Shown here: piece after piece, positions 26,749 through 37,044 of the stretch
Numbering within the stretch: position 1 is the first letter of the stretch
How the letters are laid out: every line of letters begins with the position of its first letter
Source: Novipirellula aureliae
GTDB taxonomy: Bacteria; Planctomycetota; Planctomycetia; Pirellulales; Pirellulaceae
Direction of reading: 5' to 3'
Assembly (NCBI RefSeq): GCF_007860185.1
Contig: NZ_SJPY01000003.1
Location: 372,001-436,000, forward strand
DNA: 64,000 nucleotides
Notes under the pieces: generated by a model
Databases searched by the model: none
What the model saw: only the letters and a program-made list of their open reading frames with translations
What the model was told of the DNA's origin: nothing
Made by a program: the position numbers and the translations under genes

Positions 26749-28850
26749 GTTTCTTGCAACCTTGGATGCTCATCGCTTTGCCGTTCGCGGCGCTTCCGAT
26801 TCTTATCCACCTGATCAACCAGCGTCGTTATCAAACGACGGATTGGGCGGCGATGCGGTTTCTATTGGCTGCAAACCGAATGACACGCGGCTACGCCAAA
26901 ATCCGTCAATGGGCAATCTTAGCAATGCGGACAATCGCGATTGCGGCGTTGGTGTTTGCGATCGGACGACCGCTCGCCAGTGGTTCACTCGGTGGGGGGC
27001 TATTTAGCTCGATCACGGGCGGTTCGGCTAGCACGATCGTCCTGGTCGATCGCTCACCATCGATGCAACAACAAGTCGGCGGCGCGTCGCTGTCTAAACT
27101 CGAAATGGGAGTCGGCCAATTAACCGAGACGCTAACGACCCTTGGGACCGAACGACTCGTTTTGTTTGACAGCGTGGAATTGACTCCTCGCGAATTGACG
27201 TCACCCGCCGAACTGCTTCAACTACCGCAAACGGGACCATCGGATGCGTCGGCAGATCTACCTGCGATGCTGATGGCGGCTCAAGACTACATCGCTGCAA
27301 ACAAGCTTGGACAAACCGAGATTTGGATCGTTTCGGACCTGCGAGCTCATGATTGGAATCCCGGTGATGCTCGCTGGACTTCTTTGCGAGATTCGTTTGT
27401 CGAGTACGCGGACTTGGTTCGCTTTCGCTTGCTGGAATTCCCCCACGTCGATTCCGATAACCACAGCGTTCGCGTGTCCGACGTGCGATTGGACTCGCAA
27501 GAAAACGCATCGCGAGTCGCGATGACGATCGATATTTCCGGTAGCGATGTGACCAATCGCGACGATAAGATTCCGGTCACGATCGAACTCGACGGTTCAC
27601 GCACGGTCGTGGATGTCGATGCCAATGGTTCGCTCAGCCAGTTAAAGGACCACCAAATCGAATTACCTCGTGGGACCGAGCGTGGTTGGGGGAAGGTTTC
27701 GATTCCAGCCGACACGCTGGCTGCTGACAACGTCTTCTATTTCACGTATGACAAACCAGCACCGCGACGAACCGTGATCGTCACCGAGCATGATGAATTC
27801 GCGCGAGTTCTTTCGCTCGCAGCGGAGATCAGCTCCGAAGAGAACGTGCCGAGCATGGCCGAAGTCGTTGCTCCCGCATCAGTATCGACAGTGCTTTGGC
27901 ACGATGTTTCGCTCGTGCTTTGGCAAGGAGACGTGCCGGTTGATCAGGCCGCTAAGCTTCAAGCGTTTGTCGAGCGAGGCGGCAGCGTCATCTTCTTTCC
28001 CGCCCCAACGTTCGAATTGACAACCGAGTCCGAGCCCATTCCTTTTCCAGGGGATGTTTGTTTCGGTCAGTGGAATGAGCCTTCATCGCCGATCTCGGTT
28101 TCGACATGGCGCGGCGAAGCGGATCTGTTGGCGGCAACGTTGAACGGTGGTTCGCTGCCGGTGGGCCAGTTGCAAGTGCATCGCTACGCATCGATCGAGG
28201 GTGATGCAACTCCGCTTGCAACGCTGGACAACCGAGAGCCTTTGATTGTCCGCATTCCCACCCCACGAGGCGGTGTCTATGCGTGCGCAACGACCCCATG
28301 TGCTGCCGACTCGTCGCTCGCTGCCGATGGCGTCGTGCTCTACGTGATGATCCAACGAGCACTCGCCGTCGGTGCTCGGTCACTTCGCGGAGCAAATGTT
28401 CGGATTGCAGGCGAATCGACCGACGAATCGCTGCTAGGCTCGGCGATGCAATTGGATGGGCCAGAGGATCGTCTGTCGACCGAAAAGAACTCTACCGCTG
28501 GCGTCTATCAAACGGATGATCGTTGGTGGGCTGTGAATCGCGATCAAAACGAAGATGGGAACTCGGTCGTCGACGACGCCAAACTAGCCGAACTGTTCAA
28601 CGGATTGCAAATGGAACGATTGAACCAGGGCGGCCAATCGACATCCTCCCTAGTCGAAGAGGTTTGGCGTGCCTTCTTGATTGCCACACTGATTGCATTG
28701 ATCATCGAAGCGGTGCTTTGTCTACCGCGCCAAGTAGCGGCGAATGGCCCACGATCGTCGGTGCCAGTGAGTGGACAGGTGGCGAGTGGACAGGTAGCGA
28801 GTGGGCAAGTGGCGAGCGGGCAAGTGGCGAGCGGGCAGGTGGCGACATGA
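26745..28850 (+). CDS. BatA-like VWA membrane protein with GQVAS tail
   Basis: 701 residues. The N-terminus is the BatA/aerotolerance type (FLQPWMLIALPFAALPILIH), followed by a second helix near residue 58-75. A VWA domain starts near 95 with a MIDAS-like LVDRSPSM. A large extracytoplasmic region (about 230-640) has no further recognised domain. A helix near 645-665 (AFLIATLIALIIEAVLCL) precedes a tail of five GQVAS-type pentapeptides from a 15-bp tandem array. The last repeat runs straight into the start of the next gene. Probably part of a MoxR-dependent envelope complex. Confidence 0.88.
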   Translation: MSFLQPWMLIALPFAALPILIHLINQRRYQTTDWAAMRFLLAANRMTRGYAKIRQWAILAMRTIAIAALVFAIGRPLASGSLGGGLFSSITGGSASTIVLVDRSPSMQQQVGGASLSKLEMGVGQLTETLTTLGTERLVLFDSVELTPRELTSPAELLQLPQTGPSDASADLPAMLMAAQDYIAANKLGQTEIWIVSDLRAHDWNPGDARWTSLRDSFVEYADLVRFRLLEFPHVDSDNHSVRVSDVRLDSQENASRVAMTIDISGSDVTNRDDKIPVTIELDGSRTVVDVDANGSLSQLKDHQIELPRGTERGWGKVSIPADTLAADNVFYFTYDKPAPRRTVIVTEHDEFARVLSLAAEISSEENVPSMAEVVAPASVSTVLWHDVSLVLWQGDVPVDQAAKLQAFVERGGSVIFFPAPTFELTTESEPIPFPGDVCFGQWNEPSSPISVSTWRGEADLLAATLNGGSLPVGQLQVHRYASIEGDATPLATLDNREPLIVRIPTPRGGVYACATTPCAADSSLAADGVVLYVMIQRALAVGARSLRGANVRIAGESTDESLLGSAMQLDGPEDRLSTEKNSTAGVYQTDDRWWAVNRDQNEDGNSVVDDAKLAELFNGLQMERLNQGGQSTSSLVEEVWRAFLIATLIALIIEAVLCLPRQVAANGPRSSVPVSGQVASGQVASGQVASGQVASGQVAT
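28770..28844. repeat. 15-bp tandem array at an ATGA gene junction
   Basis: Five units of the type AGTGGACAGGTGGCG at 28770-28784, 28785-28799, 28800-28814, 28815-28829 and 28830-28844, with one to four substitutions between them. They encode the C-terminal SGQVA repeats of the BatA-like protein. The AGGTGG inside the last unit lies about 8 bp before the ATG at 28847, so it may double as the ribosome site of the next gene. Confidence 0.93.
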
Positions 28851-31117
28851 ACGTAACCTCCTCGCTGACTTTCGCTTGGACAACCTGGACCGCTGCGATC
28901 GCGATCATGGCGGTGGCCGCAACGGTCACACTGGGGTGGATCGCCTGCCGCCGGACTCGCTGGCGACGTTCAACGATCTTGCTTGAAACGCTTCGGGTTC
29001 TAGCGGTCGCGTTGGCGGCGGTGCTGCTCGGTGGGCCTCAATGGGTCCAGCAATATCGGCCCGAGAGTAAGCCGGTTGTCGCCGTTCTCTGGGACGATTC
29101 AGCCAGTATGACGACTCACGATGTGGCGCGCAGCGGAGTCGCCGCAACCAGTGCAACGTCGCGGGGCGAAGCGATCGAACGATTGACACTCCCCGAAACT
29201 TGGTCCACGATCGCCGACCGCGCCGAGATCCTAATCCAACCATTCGCCGAGGCAGAACAATTGGCTGCATCGGATAATACCGTGAACGAAATTTCCAACC
29301 GGCATGGTGATCCAGACGCCGATGATTTCAATGAGGCAGGGACGGATCTCGCGAGTCCACTCGTCAACGTCGCGAACAAGAACAAGCATTTACTTGGCAT
29401 CATCTTGGCGTCTGACGGTGATTGGAATATGGGAGCGGCACCCGTCCAAGCGGCAAGTCGATTGCGGTTACTCGGTGTGCCTGTGTTCTCGTTTCCGGTC
29501 GGCAGCAAAACACGATTACCAGACGTCGAACTACTGAGTTTCGATGTACCGACGTTCGCGGTCTCGGGTAAACGAGTACGAATCCCTTTCTCGATCGATA
29601 GCTCGCTGCCACGCGATCATGGTGTGACCGTGACGATGAAGTCAGCAAGTGGCGATGAGGTCAGCAAAGACATTCGTATTGCGGCGATGGGCCGGACCAA
29701 TGAATCGATTGACTGGTTGCCGACCGAACTGGGCGACGAGACCTTGTCGCTTTCGATTCCTCGGCAAGCCGACGAAATTCGTGATGACAACAATTCATCT
29801 TCTGCACCAATTCAAATTCGCCAAGAGCGGTTGCGTGTGCTAGTGATCGAATCGCTGCCAAGGTGGGAGTATCGCTACCTTCGCAATGCGTTATCTCGAG
29901 ATCCGGGTGTCGAGGTTTCGTGCTTGCTCTTTCACCCTGGACTCGACAAACGTGGTGGTGGAAATTCCGATTACATCAAGGAATTCCCCGCAACCAAGGA
30001 GGAATTAGCCCGATACGACGTGATCTTTTTGGGAGACGTTGGAACCGATGAGGGACAATTGACACCCGAGCAATGCGATTGGCTCGCTGGATTGGTACGA
30101 GAACAAGCGAGCGGGTTGGTATTCTTACCCGGTTGGCTTGGACATCAATTTAGTCTTCTCGAAACGGAACTTGCCGACTTGATTCCGGTGTTGCTCGAAG
30201 AGGGGCAACCGGGCGGCTGGGGTTCACGAACACCTCAGCATTTCGAACTGACACAGACCGGTCGCCGCAGTCTGCTCACCAAACTTGCAGATACTCAGGA
30301 CGAGAACTTAGAGGTTTGGGAGAACTTGCCTGGCTTCCAATGGTATGCACCTGTCTTGGCTGCCAAACCGGGAACCGAAACGTTAGCGGTTCACCAAGAA
30401 ATGAGTAATCAATATGGCCGCTTGCCGCTGCTAGTAACTCGTAGTGTCGGTGCGGGAAAGGTCCTCTTCATGGCGACCGATGGAGCATGGCGTTGGCGGA
30501 AAGGGGTCGAGGATCTGTATCACTATCGGTTCTGGGGGCAAGTCGTCCGTTGGATGGCTTACCAACGAAACATGGTTCAAGGCGAAACGATGCGGCTCTA
30601 CTATTCGCCTGAGCAACCACAAGAGCGTCAAACGATCACCTTCAATGCCAACGTGATGGAAACGAGTGGTGAACCACTCAGTGGTGGTAACGTGACGCTG
30701 ATGATTGAGCCACCATCGGGTGCAGCTACGAGCGTTCACTTTGAAGCCACTGGCGATGCGTGGGGCGCCTTCAGTGGTCGTTTCACCCCGCGTCAAGCAG
30801 GCGAGCATCGTTTGACGCTACAGTGCAAAGAGACGGGCAAAACGCTGGAAAGCAAGATTGTCGTACAAGGCGTTGCACTTGAGCAGGTCGGTAAACCGGC
30901 GCGGCCGGATGTGCTGGAGGAAATTTCGCGTGTCACGCGGGGGCAAACGCTCTCGCTCGACCGCGTTGACGATTGTTTGCAATTGTTATCGGCAATGCCC
31001 GACCCGCCCCCGGCCATACGACGCATCCCGCTTTGGAGTCACCCGTTGGTTGTCGGTTCCTTTATTCTGCTACTAGGTATTTTCTGGGTCGGTCGTAAAG
31101 GAGTTGGCTTGATATGA
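28847..31117 (+). CDS. VWA/class I GATase-like membrane protein
   Basis: 756 residues from ATG 28847, overlapping the previous stop by four bases. Two N-terminal helices (about 10-32 and 43-62) are followed by a VWA-like start with LWDDSASM near 80-87. A glutamine-amidotransferase-like fold begins near 330 (RVLVIESLPRWEYRYLRNAL) and includes YDVIFLGDVG and SGLVFLPGWLG; no catalytic Cys-His-Glu set is evident. The C-terminus ends in a helix (PLVVGSFILLLGIFWVG). A longer in-frame start at 28523 lies inside the previous gene and is unlikely. Last gene of the MoxR operon; a structural role is inferred. Confidence 0.86.
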   Translation: MNVTSSLTFAWTTWTAAIAIMAVAATVTLGWIACRRTRWRRSTILLETLRVLAVALAAVLLGGPQWVQQYRPESKPVVAVLWDDSASMTTHDVARSGVAATSATSRGEAIERLTLPETWSTIADRAEILIQPFAEAEQLAASDNTVNEISNRHGDPDADDFNEAGTDLASPLVNVANKNKHLLGIILASDGDWNMGAAPVQAASRLRLLGVPVFSFPVGSKTRLPDVELLSFDVPTFAVSGKRVRIPFSIDSSLPRDHGVTVTMKSASGDEVSKDIRIAAMGRTNESIDWLPTELGDETLSLSIPRQADEIRDDNNSSSAPIQIRQERLRVLVIESLPRWEYRYLRNALSRDPGVEVSCLLFHPGLDKRGGGNSDYIKEFPATKEELARYDVIFLGDVGTDEGQLTPEQCDWLAGLVREQASGLVFLPGWLGHQFSLLETELADLIPVLLEEGQPGGWGSRTPQHFELTQTGRRSLLTKLADTQDENLEVWENLPGFQWYAPVLAAKPGTETLAVHQEMSNQYGRLPLLVTRSVGAGKVLFMATDGAWRWRKGVEDLYHYRFWGQVVRWMAYQRNMVQGETMRLYYSPEQPQERQTITFNANVMETSGEPLSGGNVTLMIEPPSGAATSVHFEATGDAWGAFSGRFTPRQAGEHRLTLQCKETGKTLESKIVVQGVALEQVGKPARPDVLEEISRVTRGQTLSLDRVDDCLQLLSAMPDPPPAIRRIPLWSHPLVVGSFILLLGIFWVGRKGVGLI

Positions 31118-31328
31118 TTACGAAACGGTTGACGATTCCCCATCGCTTAGAGCACAACGGTTGCGTTTTCACGGGCGTGTTTGGAGTCTGAAGTTGATCG
31201 AAACGTTCCCAAGGATGGTCACGGGGCTTTTTTCGAGTAAACTTAGAGATCGAGTTCGCCCTGGTAGAATAACCGTTTTTTTGCCAATTCGAATTAGATG
31301 ACCCCTCCATTTTAGAAAAGAGTATTCG

Positions 31329-32174
31329 ATGAAAAAACAACTCTACCTATCGCTCGCTGCGGTACTCGCTCTATCCGCGACGCTGCAAAACGCGAGCCAA
31401 GCGGCAGAAGTGGTTGCGTTTTGGGGATTCGCAGATGACTATGATTTTGAAGGGACGGGTGTGGGAGGGGCAAATCCGTCGAAAATCAATTTTGCGGCTG
31501 AGGTGAACAACACTCCCGGCGCTGCAAACCTACAAGCTTATCTTGGTATTCCAGATGAGCTGGACCCAAATGGCGGGGGTGGCTCAAGAGCCTACACCTC
31601 ACCAACAAGTGGCATTACCTACGCTCCAACAAGGACTGTCAAATGGGATGATCTAAAGGGCGGTGGTGACTCCTTTGACATCGGTGGAGTGGACACATTT
31701 ATGGTTGATAAGCTGGACGGGGATGGCCCATTGGCCAATGACTTCGGCAACGACGCATTGATGTACATCACGTTCGACGGTACGGGATTCAAGGATTTTG
31801 AATTCCGCTTTGACATCGAAGCGACTCCAGACGATCTTGCTGACTCGTTCGATGTTTTCTACCGTGTGGGTGGAAGTGGAACTTGGTTCCGAGATCCGAG
31901 TCAGAACAACATCTCGCTATCGTTTCAAGATTATGATGTTGTCGATCCTGATAATCAGTTTGCCCTAAGTGGTCAGATTTCGCTTTCCTCGAGCTTGAAC
32001 AATCAAGCCTCGATCGAGCTGATCATCAACGACTTTGCCGAAAACGGTAACAACGAGATGGAGATCGATAACTTCGAAATCATCGGGTCAGCGGTACCGG
32101 AGCCAGGTTCCTTCGCATGTCTGGCTGCCTGCACAGGTCTAAGCCTGATTGTTCGCCGGCGCAAGACTCGCTAA
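31329..32174 (+). CDS. PEP-CTERM sorted secreted protein
   Basis: 281 residues, start ATG 31329 with AAAAGAG upstream. A signal peptide of about 26 residues (KKQLYLSLAAVLALSATL...) is followed by a beta-rich acidic region, and the C-terminus has the PEP-CTERM sorting signal VPEPGSF near residue 255, then a hydrophobic stretch and the basic end VRRRKTR. Such proteins are processed by exosortase and placed on the cell surface or in extracellular matrix. No exosortase gene lies in this window. The body shows no known domain. Confidence 0.88.
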   Translation: MKKQLYLSLAAVLALSATLQNASQAAEVVAFWGFADDYDFEGTGVGGANPSKINFAAEVNNTPGAANLQAYLGIPDELDPNGGGGSRAYTSPTSGITYAPTRTVKWDDLKGGGDSFDIGGVDTFMVDKLDGDGPLANDFGNDALMYITFDGTGFKDFEFRFDIEATPDDLADSFDVFYRVGGSGTWFRDPSQNNISLSFQDYDVVDPDNQFALSGQISLSSSLNNQASIELIINDFAENGNNEMEIDNFEIIGSAVPEPGSFACLAACTGLSLIVRRRKTR

Positions 32175-33007
32175 CCCATCGGGGAGCGTCCAAAGATCGC
32201 GAAGACAGTGGCGAAAATGACAACAGGCGAAGTTCGTGAAGCTGCGAGTGATGGATCAAGTCGCTCAAGAGATTTCCGAAGCCTACAGCCAAGTGGATTT
32301 TCGCGGCTAGCCGATCGCGACCACCCAGCGTGCTATCCAGATTACCGATGCACCGAAAACATTCTTTTTGCCCTGCGGTGTCTGAAAAACCTACCCTTCG
32401 GTACTTGGGATTGATGAATCAACCCACGAATTCTTCTGATTCTTCTGAACAGCCAACAAAATAAACAAATGTCGTTGCCGGTAGTGGATCTCGTTAAAGA
32501 TCCCATGCGTCAGGATCTTTAACAGGATCCACTACCATCATCGTGCATGCTTTCTGAACTCGATCAGTCGTCCAATTTCTGCGATGAAGTTTGGATGAAG
32601 CGAGCCATTACGTTTTGTCTTTCCAAGACGCATCTCCACGGCTGGCTGACTGTCTCAAGGTGGCAAGTTTCACCGTTGGACCTTCTTTAATACTTGCTTC
32701 GAAGCCCACCAAAAACGCGGGTAGCGTCTGACCGTTTTGCCCGCGATTCCATCGTTTGTGAGCAAATGGTTAAGGCTTTATGTGTTTACAGATTCGCTAT
32801 TGATCTCACTCAATTTGGTGTTTCAATACCGCCGACATCCAAGCGATGAGCAGAAACAAACGCAATGTCAAAGAACGTCGAACAATCGGTGAGGCAAGAA
32901 CCATCAACCTTCACCAAATCCTAACGAGGAGTCAATAGAGGGTTCACGTTTCACCGTTCTACTTCGCTCGTTCTGGCTGCGTATCGATTTCCCCCTTTCA
33001 AGCGAGA
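32175..33007. other. 833-bp gene-free stretch with one hairpin element
   Basis: Between the PEP-CTERM gene and the first of the paired DUF1559 genes. Short open frames exist (for example 32208-32414 and 32846-32938) but have no family resemblance and no good ribosome site. A GTAG/CTAC-ended hairpin lies at 32480-32536, and a small ATTCTTCTG doubling near 32430. The promoter of the downstream surface-protein genes is probably near its right end, but I cannot name it. Confidence 0.6.
32480..32536. repeat. GTAG/CTAC hairpin element, copy 1
   Basis: Arms at 32480-32503 (GGTAGTGGATCTCGTTAAAG plus ATCC) and 32513-32536 pair at 22 of 24 positions around a 9-base loop. A related hairpin lies at 39529-39584. 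Both are intergenic. Confidence 0.85.
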
Positions 33008-34258
33008 ATGACCTTGGCAATTAAGCCGAAAAACCAACGAAGCATGAGACGCCGACGAAGTGGTTTCACGCTTGTAGAAATGCTTGTGGTGATTTCCATC
33101 ATTGGCGTTTTGGCATCGTTGCTTCTACCTGCGATCAACAAAGCTCGTGCTGCTGCACGCGGATCGCAGTGCCAAAACAACCTTCGTCAATTCGGCGTTG
33201 GTCTAGCGGCCCGAGCTGTCAGTTCGCCTGATCGGTCGTATTGCTCGGGCGACTTCAATTTCGAACGAGATGGCGTTCCAACTGAATACGGCTGGGTTTC
33301 TGACCTCGTCGATCGCGGCATCTTAGTAGGTGAAATGCGTTGTCCAGGAAACCCTGCGACTTCATCGGTTGCAATTCAACAAGTTCTAACCATGGATATC
33401 AACGACATCTCGTTGGCGTCCGATGCCTCTTGTGCCGCATGCACTCGTTGCATGGACGGCCGACGAATGGGAAGCGAGCCCTATGTCAATGCGATGGGCG
33501 ATCGGGTTGCCAATGTCGCCTACGAGATTGTCGAAAATGGATTGGTCGATCCGGTTGCACGAGCATCCGTCATCAGCAAAAAAATGATCCAGGAAGGCTA
33601 CAACACGAACTACGCCGGCAGTTGGTTCTTGTTCCGTAGTGAATTTCGACTCGATTCCGACGGCAACCCAAACTTTGACGATTCAGCATGTGCAGTTGCA
33701 TTTTCGGGTGCTTCGACTCGTCCGGCAATGAAAAGTTGGCTTGGAGACAAGAAGAGCCGGTACATGACTCGCGGCCCCCTCACGACTCGGCAAGTCGATT
33801 CGGCCCGCGCCCCCTCAAGTACCATCCCGCTTTTGTGCGATGCGGGGGCGATCGGATATCTCGATGTCGAGGTCGACGGCACCGTCCCTTACCAGTCTCC
33901 ATTTACCGTTTCGATGGTCGGCCAACCGGTTGCAACGGTTGCAGGTAGCCATGGAGCGCAGTTCGAAGTGCCCAGCTTTAACAAGGGAAAACCTCGTGAC
34001 GGCGTCAACGGTTGGCTTCGCGCATGGGGCCACAATACGAAACAAGATTATCGCGGGATGGCTCCGCTGCACATGGGAGTCGCTTATGCCTTGATGGCGG
34101 ATGGCTCCGTCCAAGCGATCGAAGATTCCAACGGAGACGGGTTCATCAACAACGGCTTCCCGCAGCATCCTGATTTTTGGACGAGCGATGAGATGGAAGT
34201 TGGAGATTTGAATTTGGCCAGCTACTACTCGCTAATGAGCAAAGGAAAAGAGAACTAA
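33008..34258 (+). CDS. DUF1559-type prepilin-like protein A
   Basis: 416 residues (404 from the alternative ATG 33044). The leader [20 protein letters not shown] is a class III prepilin signal with cleavage expected after Gly. Next comes [17 protein letters not shown], and the H-X9-DG signature ([12 protein letters not shown]) near residue 360. A cysteine-rich patch [14 protein letters not shown] sits near residues 140-155. The protein shares distinctive stretches with the next gene product ([22 protein letters not shown]), showing that the two are paralogues within a DUF1559 subgroup. Surface location and pilin-type export are inferred. Confidence 0.87.
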   Translation: MTLAIKPKNQRSMRRRRSGFTLVEMLVVISIIGVLASLLLPAINKARAAARGSQCQNNLRQFGVGLAARAVSSPDRSYCSGDFNFERDGVPTEYGWVSDLVDRGILVGEMRCPGNPATSSVAIQQVLTMDINDISLASDASCAACTRCMDGRRMGSEPYVNAMGDRVANVAYEIVENGLVDPVARASVISKKMIQEGYNTNYAGSWFLFRSEFRLDSDGNPNFDDSACAVAFSGASTRPAMKSWLGDKKSRYMTRGPLTTRQVDSARAPSSTIPLLCDAGAIGYLDVEVDGTVPYQSPFTVSMVGQPVATVAGSHGAQFEVPSFNKGKPRDGVNGWLRAWGHNTKQDYRGMAPLHMGVAYALMADGSVQAIEDSNGDGFINNGFPQHPDFWTSDEMEVGDLNLASYYSLMSKGKEN

Positions 34259-34402
34259 ATTGACGACGACGCTTGATTCTTTCACCGGAGGTCCATGAAA
34301 CAGAGAAATCCCCCCACGAAATTTTACAGACATCCCGCCTTACACACGAAGTTTGGATGTGTTTTCCAAACTTACCCATAAATCCATGTTAGGAAACAAA
34401 AA

Positions 34403-35662
34403 ATGAAGAAGAAACAAAACGGTTTTACCCTGATCGAAATGCTTGTCGTGATTTCGATCATCGCTATTTTGGCCGCGCTGGCACTGCCTGCGTTGGCGAA
34501 GGCACGCGAAGCGGCTCGTCGTAGCCAATGCTCAAACAATTTGCGTCAATTCGGTATCGGATTGCTGACTTACGCAGAACGAGATCAACTCGGTCGCCTC
34601 TGTACTGGTGCAAGCGATTACCGTCGCGATGGTTGCATGGATACCTATGGTTGGGTTGCTGACCTTGTCAACTCCGGCCTTGCTATGCCTTCGGATATGC
34701 TTTGCCCAAGCAACGGTGGCAAAGGTAGTGAAAAATTGAATGACTTAGTTGGAACCGACACCACCGACGGAAAAGGGACCACCGTCAGACGTCTCAACAC
34801 GGGGCAATGCAAACAAATTTTTGGTGCAACTCCAACACTGACTGCAAATTCGGAGGAACGCGCATCACACATCGGTACACAATTCCTCGAAAAGGGCTAC
34901 AACACCAATTATGCCGCCGGTTACCACCTCGTGCGAAACTCACCGCTTACCAGCGGAACGGGCTCTAACATCGTGTTGAACACACGCAGTTCAGTCCAAA
35001 CGGACTTCAAGCAACGTGAAGGTACCATGGGACCGATCCAACTCTCGGTCCTTGATGGCAGCCGTATCCCATCTTCGAGCATCGCTCTTTTGGGTGACGC
35101 GGGCCCTGGTGACATCGACGAAGCAGTGTTGACGGTCTCGATCACTGGCAGCAACGGTGAAGAACTGCTGCCACAAGGTATGATCTTAACCGAAGCGTTC
35201 AACGATGGCCCAGCTTATGTGAACAGCGCAGGTTCCATTTCTTTGGCGAAACAAGATGCTGCGGGACTTTCAGACGTTTCGCTTCCAATCGGCGTTCAAA
35301 TGGCTTGTGAAAAAGGGAATGCAACCATCAATAGCTGCTTCGACTTTACCCTCCAAGTTGGTCCGACCGGAAAAGGTGGTAATAACCTCTACCTGCAGGA
35401 CACACGTGACTGGTATGCCCTTCACGGTGGAATCGCCAATATCTTGATGGCCGACGGTTCCGTCAAACAGTTCTACGATGGCAATAATGGCGATGGCTAT
35501 TTGAATCCAGGCTTCCAGTTCTACACTACGACGAATACGAGTGGCGAAGCACCTGATTCACAAGTCAGCGGATTCGCTGACAGCGAAGTTGAGATTGCTC
35601 CGAATGAAATGTTCACCGGGTTGTTCATCGACGAAATGATCTTGAAGGGCACCTTCGAATAA
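34403..35662 (+). CDS. DUF1559-type prepilin-like protein B
   Basis: 419 residues. The start ATG 34403 follows AGGA at about 11 bp. The leader [20 protein letters not shown] and [17 protein letters not shown] are typical. The H-X9-DG signature ([12 protein letters not shown]) is near residue 347, followed by [10 protein letters not shown], as in its paralogue upstream. Shared [16 protein letters not shown] and LLGDAG confirm duplication of an ancestral gene. The 144-bp gap between the two paralogues holds no other gene. Two hairpins follow its stop and may end the transcript. Confidence 0.88.
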   Translation: MKKKQNGFTLIEMLVVISIIAILAALALPALAKAREAARRSQCSNNLRQFGIGLLTYAERDQLGRLCTGASDYRRDGCMDTYGWVADLVNSGLAMPSDMLCPSNGGKGSEKLNDLVGTDTTDGKGTTVRRLNTGQCKQIFGATPTLTANSEERASHIGTQFLEKGYNTNYAAGYHLVRNSPLTSGTGSNIVLNTRSSVQTDFKQREGTMGPIQLSVLDGSRIPSSSIALLGDAGPGDIDEAVLTVSITGSNGEELLPQGMILTEAFNDGPAYVNSAGSISLAKQDAAGLSDVSLPIGVQMACEKGNATINSCFDFTLQVGPTGKGGNNLYLQDTRDWYALHGGIANILMADGSVKQFYDGNNGDGYLNPGFQFYTTTNTSGEAPDSQVSGFADSEVEIAPNEMFTGLFIDEMILKGTFE

Positions 35663-35681
35663 GAACACCGCGTACTGCTGA

Positions 35682-35756
35682 CACCATCACCAGATTTGAT
35701 GGTGCTAGCTGCGGGTTCCAATGATAAATCGATCGCCCAGAGTTTTGCTCTGGGCG
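35682..35756 (+). terminator. Two hairpins after DUF1559 gene B
   Basis: CACCATCA (35682-35689) pairs with 35697-35704, and CGCCCAGAG (35734-35742) pairs with 35748-35756 around TTTTG. The second is a strong 9-bp stem followed by TT. They lie between a stop at 35662 and the next start at 35812, so a terminator or attenuator role fits. Between them GCTAGCTGCGGGTTCC resembles the left end of the palindrome at 1160. Confidence 0.6.
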
Positions 35757-35811
35757 TTCTGCTGAATGACGTACGACCTGAAATACTTTGCTTTCGATCT
35801 AATAGACATCA

Positions 35812-37014
35812 ATGACCTATTCAACCGCTCAGAAAATAGCTTGGCTACTCGCTGCGTCCGCAATGATGATCGGCGTCGCTGTTGCGGTCGGTTCCGTTGT
35901 GACCTACAAACCCTACGGTGTTCCCGATCATCGCCGCGAAGAGTACGACCAAATTGTTCGTGATCTACAAGAGAAACATTCGGAGATTGCCCAATCGAAA
36001 CGGAATCGCAACGCTATTGCTTTTGCTGAACAAACCGAATTTGACTTCGGACTCATCGATCCGGGGACCGAAGGAGCCGAGCACGAATTTGTGATTCGTA
36101 ATCGTGGCATTGGACCGTTGGTATTGAGCGATGGAGGCAGTAGTTGTAAATGCACCGTCGCGGAAATTGCCGACCCAATCATACCGTCTGGCGAAAGCCG
36201 AAACGTTAAGTTGGTTTGGAATGTTGGCAGCGATATCACCGACAATTACGAACAACAAGCGATCATCCAAACGAATGACCCGCAGCGTCCCGAAATTGAG
36301 TTGACCGTACGCGGTAAAGTACGATCGAAGTGGGCGATGCATAGCGATAACTTAACACAACTAAGGGGAATACCTGGAAAACCAATCGAAGCATCCTGTG
36401 TCATCTACAGCCAATTGTTCGAGGATTTTATTGTGCTCGATACCGAGACTTCCGTGCCGAATATTGCCGTCTCCGTCGAAGCGATGAGCGAGATGGATCG
36501 AGTCGGTTTTCATGCCAGATCAGGATACGAATTGCGTTTCAAGTATCGCGCAGCTTCCGAAAACTCACGCCGTTTTGATGAACTGGTACGCGTCAATGTT
36601 TTCGATGTTGAAAGCGAAGAAGTCCGCTGGATCGAAGTTCCTCTCTCTGGCACGTTCGGCGAACCCGTTGTGTTTCTCGGCCCCGCGATCGACATCGGCT
36701 CGGGACTCGATCTGGGGACCGTCGAAACGGGTTCAAAAAAGACATGGTCCTTCTTAGCACGTTTTCGTACCGAACAGGAGGTATCGGAAGCTTATGTAAA
36801 AGATGTCAAGCCGGATGGTCTGATTGCGAAGATTGAGCCCAGCAAGCGTGTTAAGAACACCTTTCGTGTCACGCTCAGCCTAGCAAGCGAGATCGACCCG
36901 CAAAGGTTCCGATTCGACAAACAGGGTTACGTCGAAGTCGCAGACCGAGCCAATCCAAAGCAAAGCAATTGGATGCCACTACACGGCGAAATTATTCTGC
37001 CGCCTCGGAGGTAG
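35812..37014 (+). CDS. DUF1573 domain protein
   Basis: 400 residues. A hydrophobic N-terminus (about 8-30) serves as signal or anchor. The DUF1573 domain near residues 78-165 has FDFGLIDPGTEGAEHEFVIR, then LSDGGSSCKCTVAEI and a final RGKVR. DUF1573 has an Ig-like fold common in Bacteroidetes and Planctomycetes and is of unknown function. The rest contains a second beta-rich region (GLDLGTVETGSKKTW) that looks like a degenerate repeat of the same fold. Located 149 bp after the DUF1559 pair, same strand. A 13-bp tandem duplication covers its stop codon. Confidence 0.85.
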   Translation: MTYSTAQKIAWLLAASAMMIGVAVAVGSVVTYKPYGVPDHRREEYDQIVRDLQEKHSEIAQSKRNRNAIAFAEQTEFDFGLIDPGTEGAEHEFVIRNRGIGPLVLSDGGSSCKCTVAEIADPIIPSGESRNVKLVWNVGSDITDNYEQQAIIQTNDPQRPEIELTVRGKVRSKWAMHSDNLTQLRGIPGKPIEASCVIYSQLFEDFIVLDTETSVPNIAVSVEAMSEMDRVGFHARSGYELRFKYRAASENSRRFDELVRVNVFDVESEEVRWIEVPLSGTFGEPVVFLGPAIDIGSGLDLGTVETGSKKTWSFLARFRTEQEVSEAYVKDVKPDGLIAKIEPSKRVKNTFRVTLSLASEIDPQRFRFDKQGYVEVADRANPKQSNWMPLHGEIILPPRR

Positions 37015-37034
37015 GAAGCCCAGGTAGGAAGCCT
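37009..37034. repeat. 13-bp tandem duplication across a stop codon
   Basis: AGGTAGGAAGCCC at 37009-37021 and AGGTAGGAAGCCT at 37022-37034. The TAG stop of the DUF1573 gene (37012-37014) lies inside the first copy; the second repeats it in another frame. Confidence 0.9.
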
Positions 37035-37044
37035 GGCAACGAGA

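Noticed and set aside
28523-28846. Upstream in-frame extension of the VWA/GATase-like gene
   Set aside because: It lies inside the preceding BatA-like gene and includes the tandem array; ATG 28847 gives a clean 4-bp overlap and starts near the first helix.
32208-32414. 68-codon frame after the PEP-CTERM gene
   Set aside because: Residue pattern is random-like, no ribosome site and no resemblance to a transposase or other family.
32846-32938. 30-residue basic mini-frame
   Set aside because: Too short, with no signal, motif or partner to support it.
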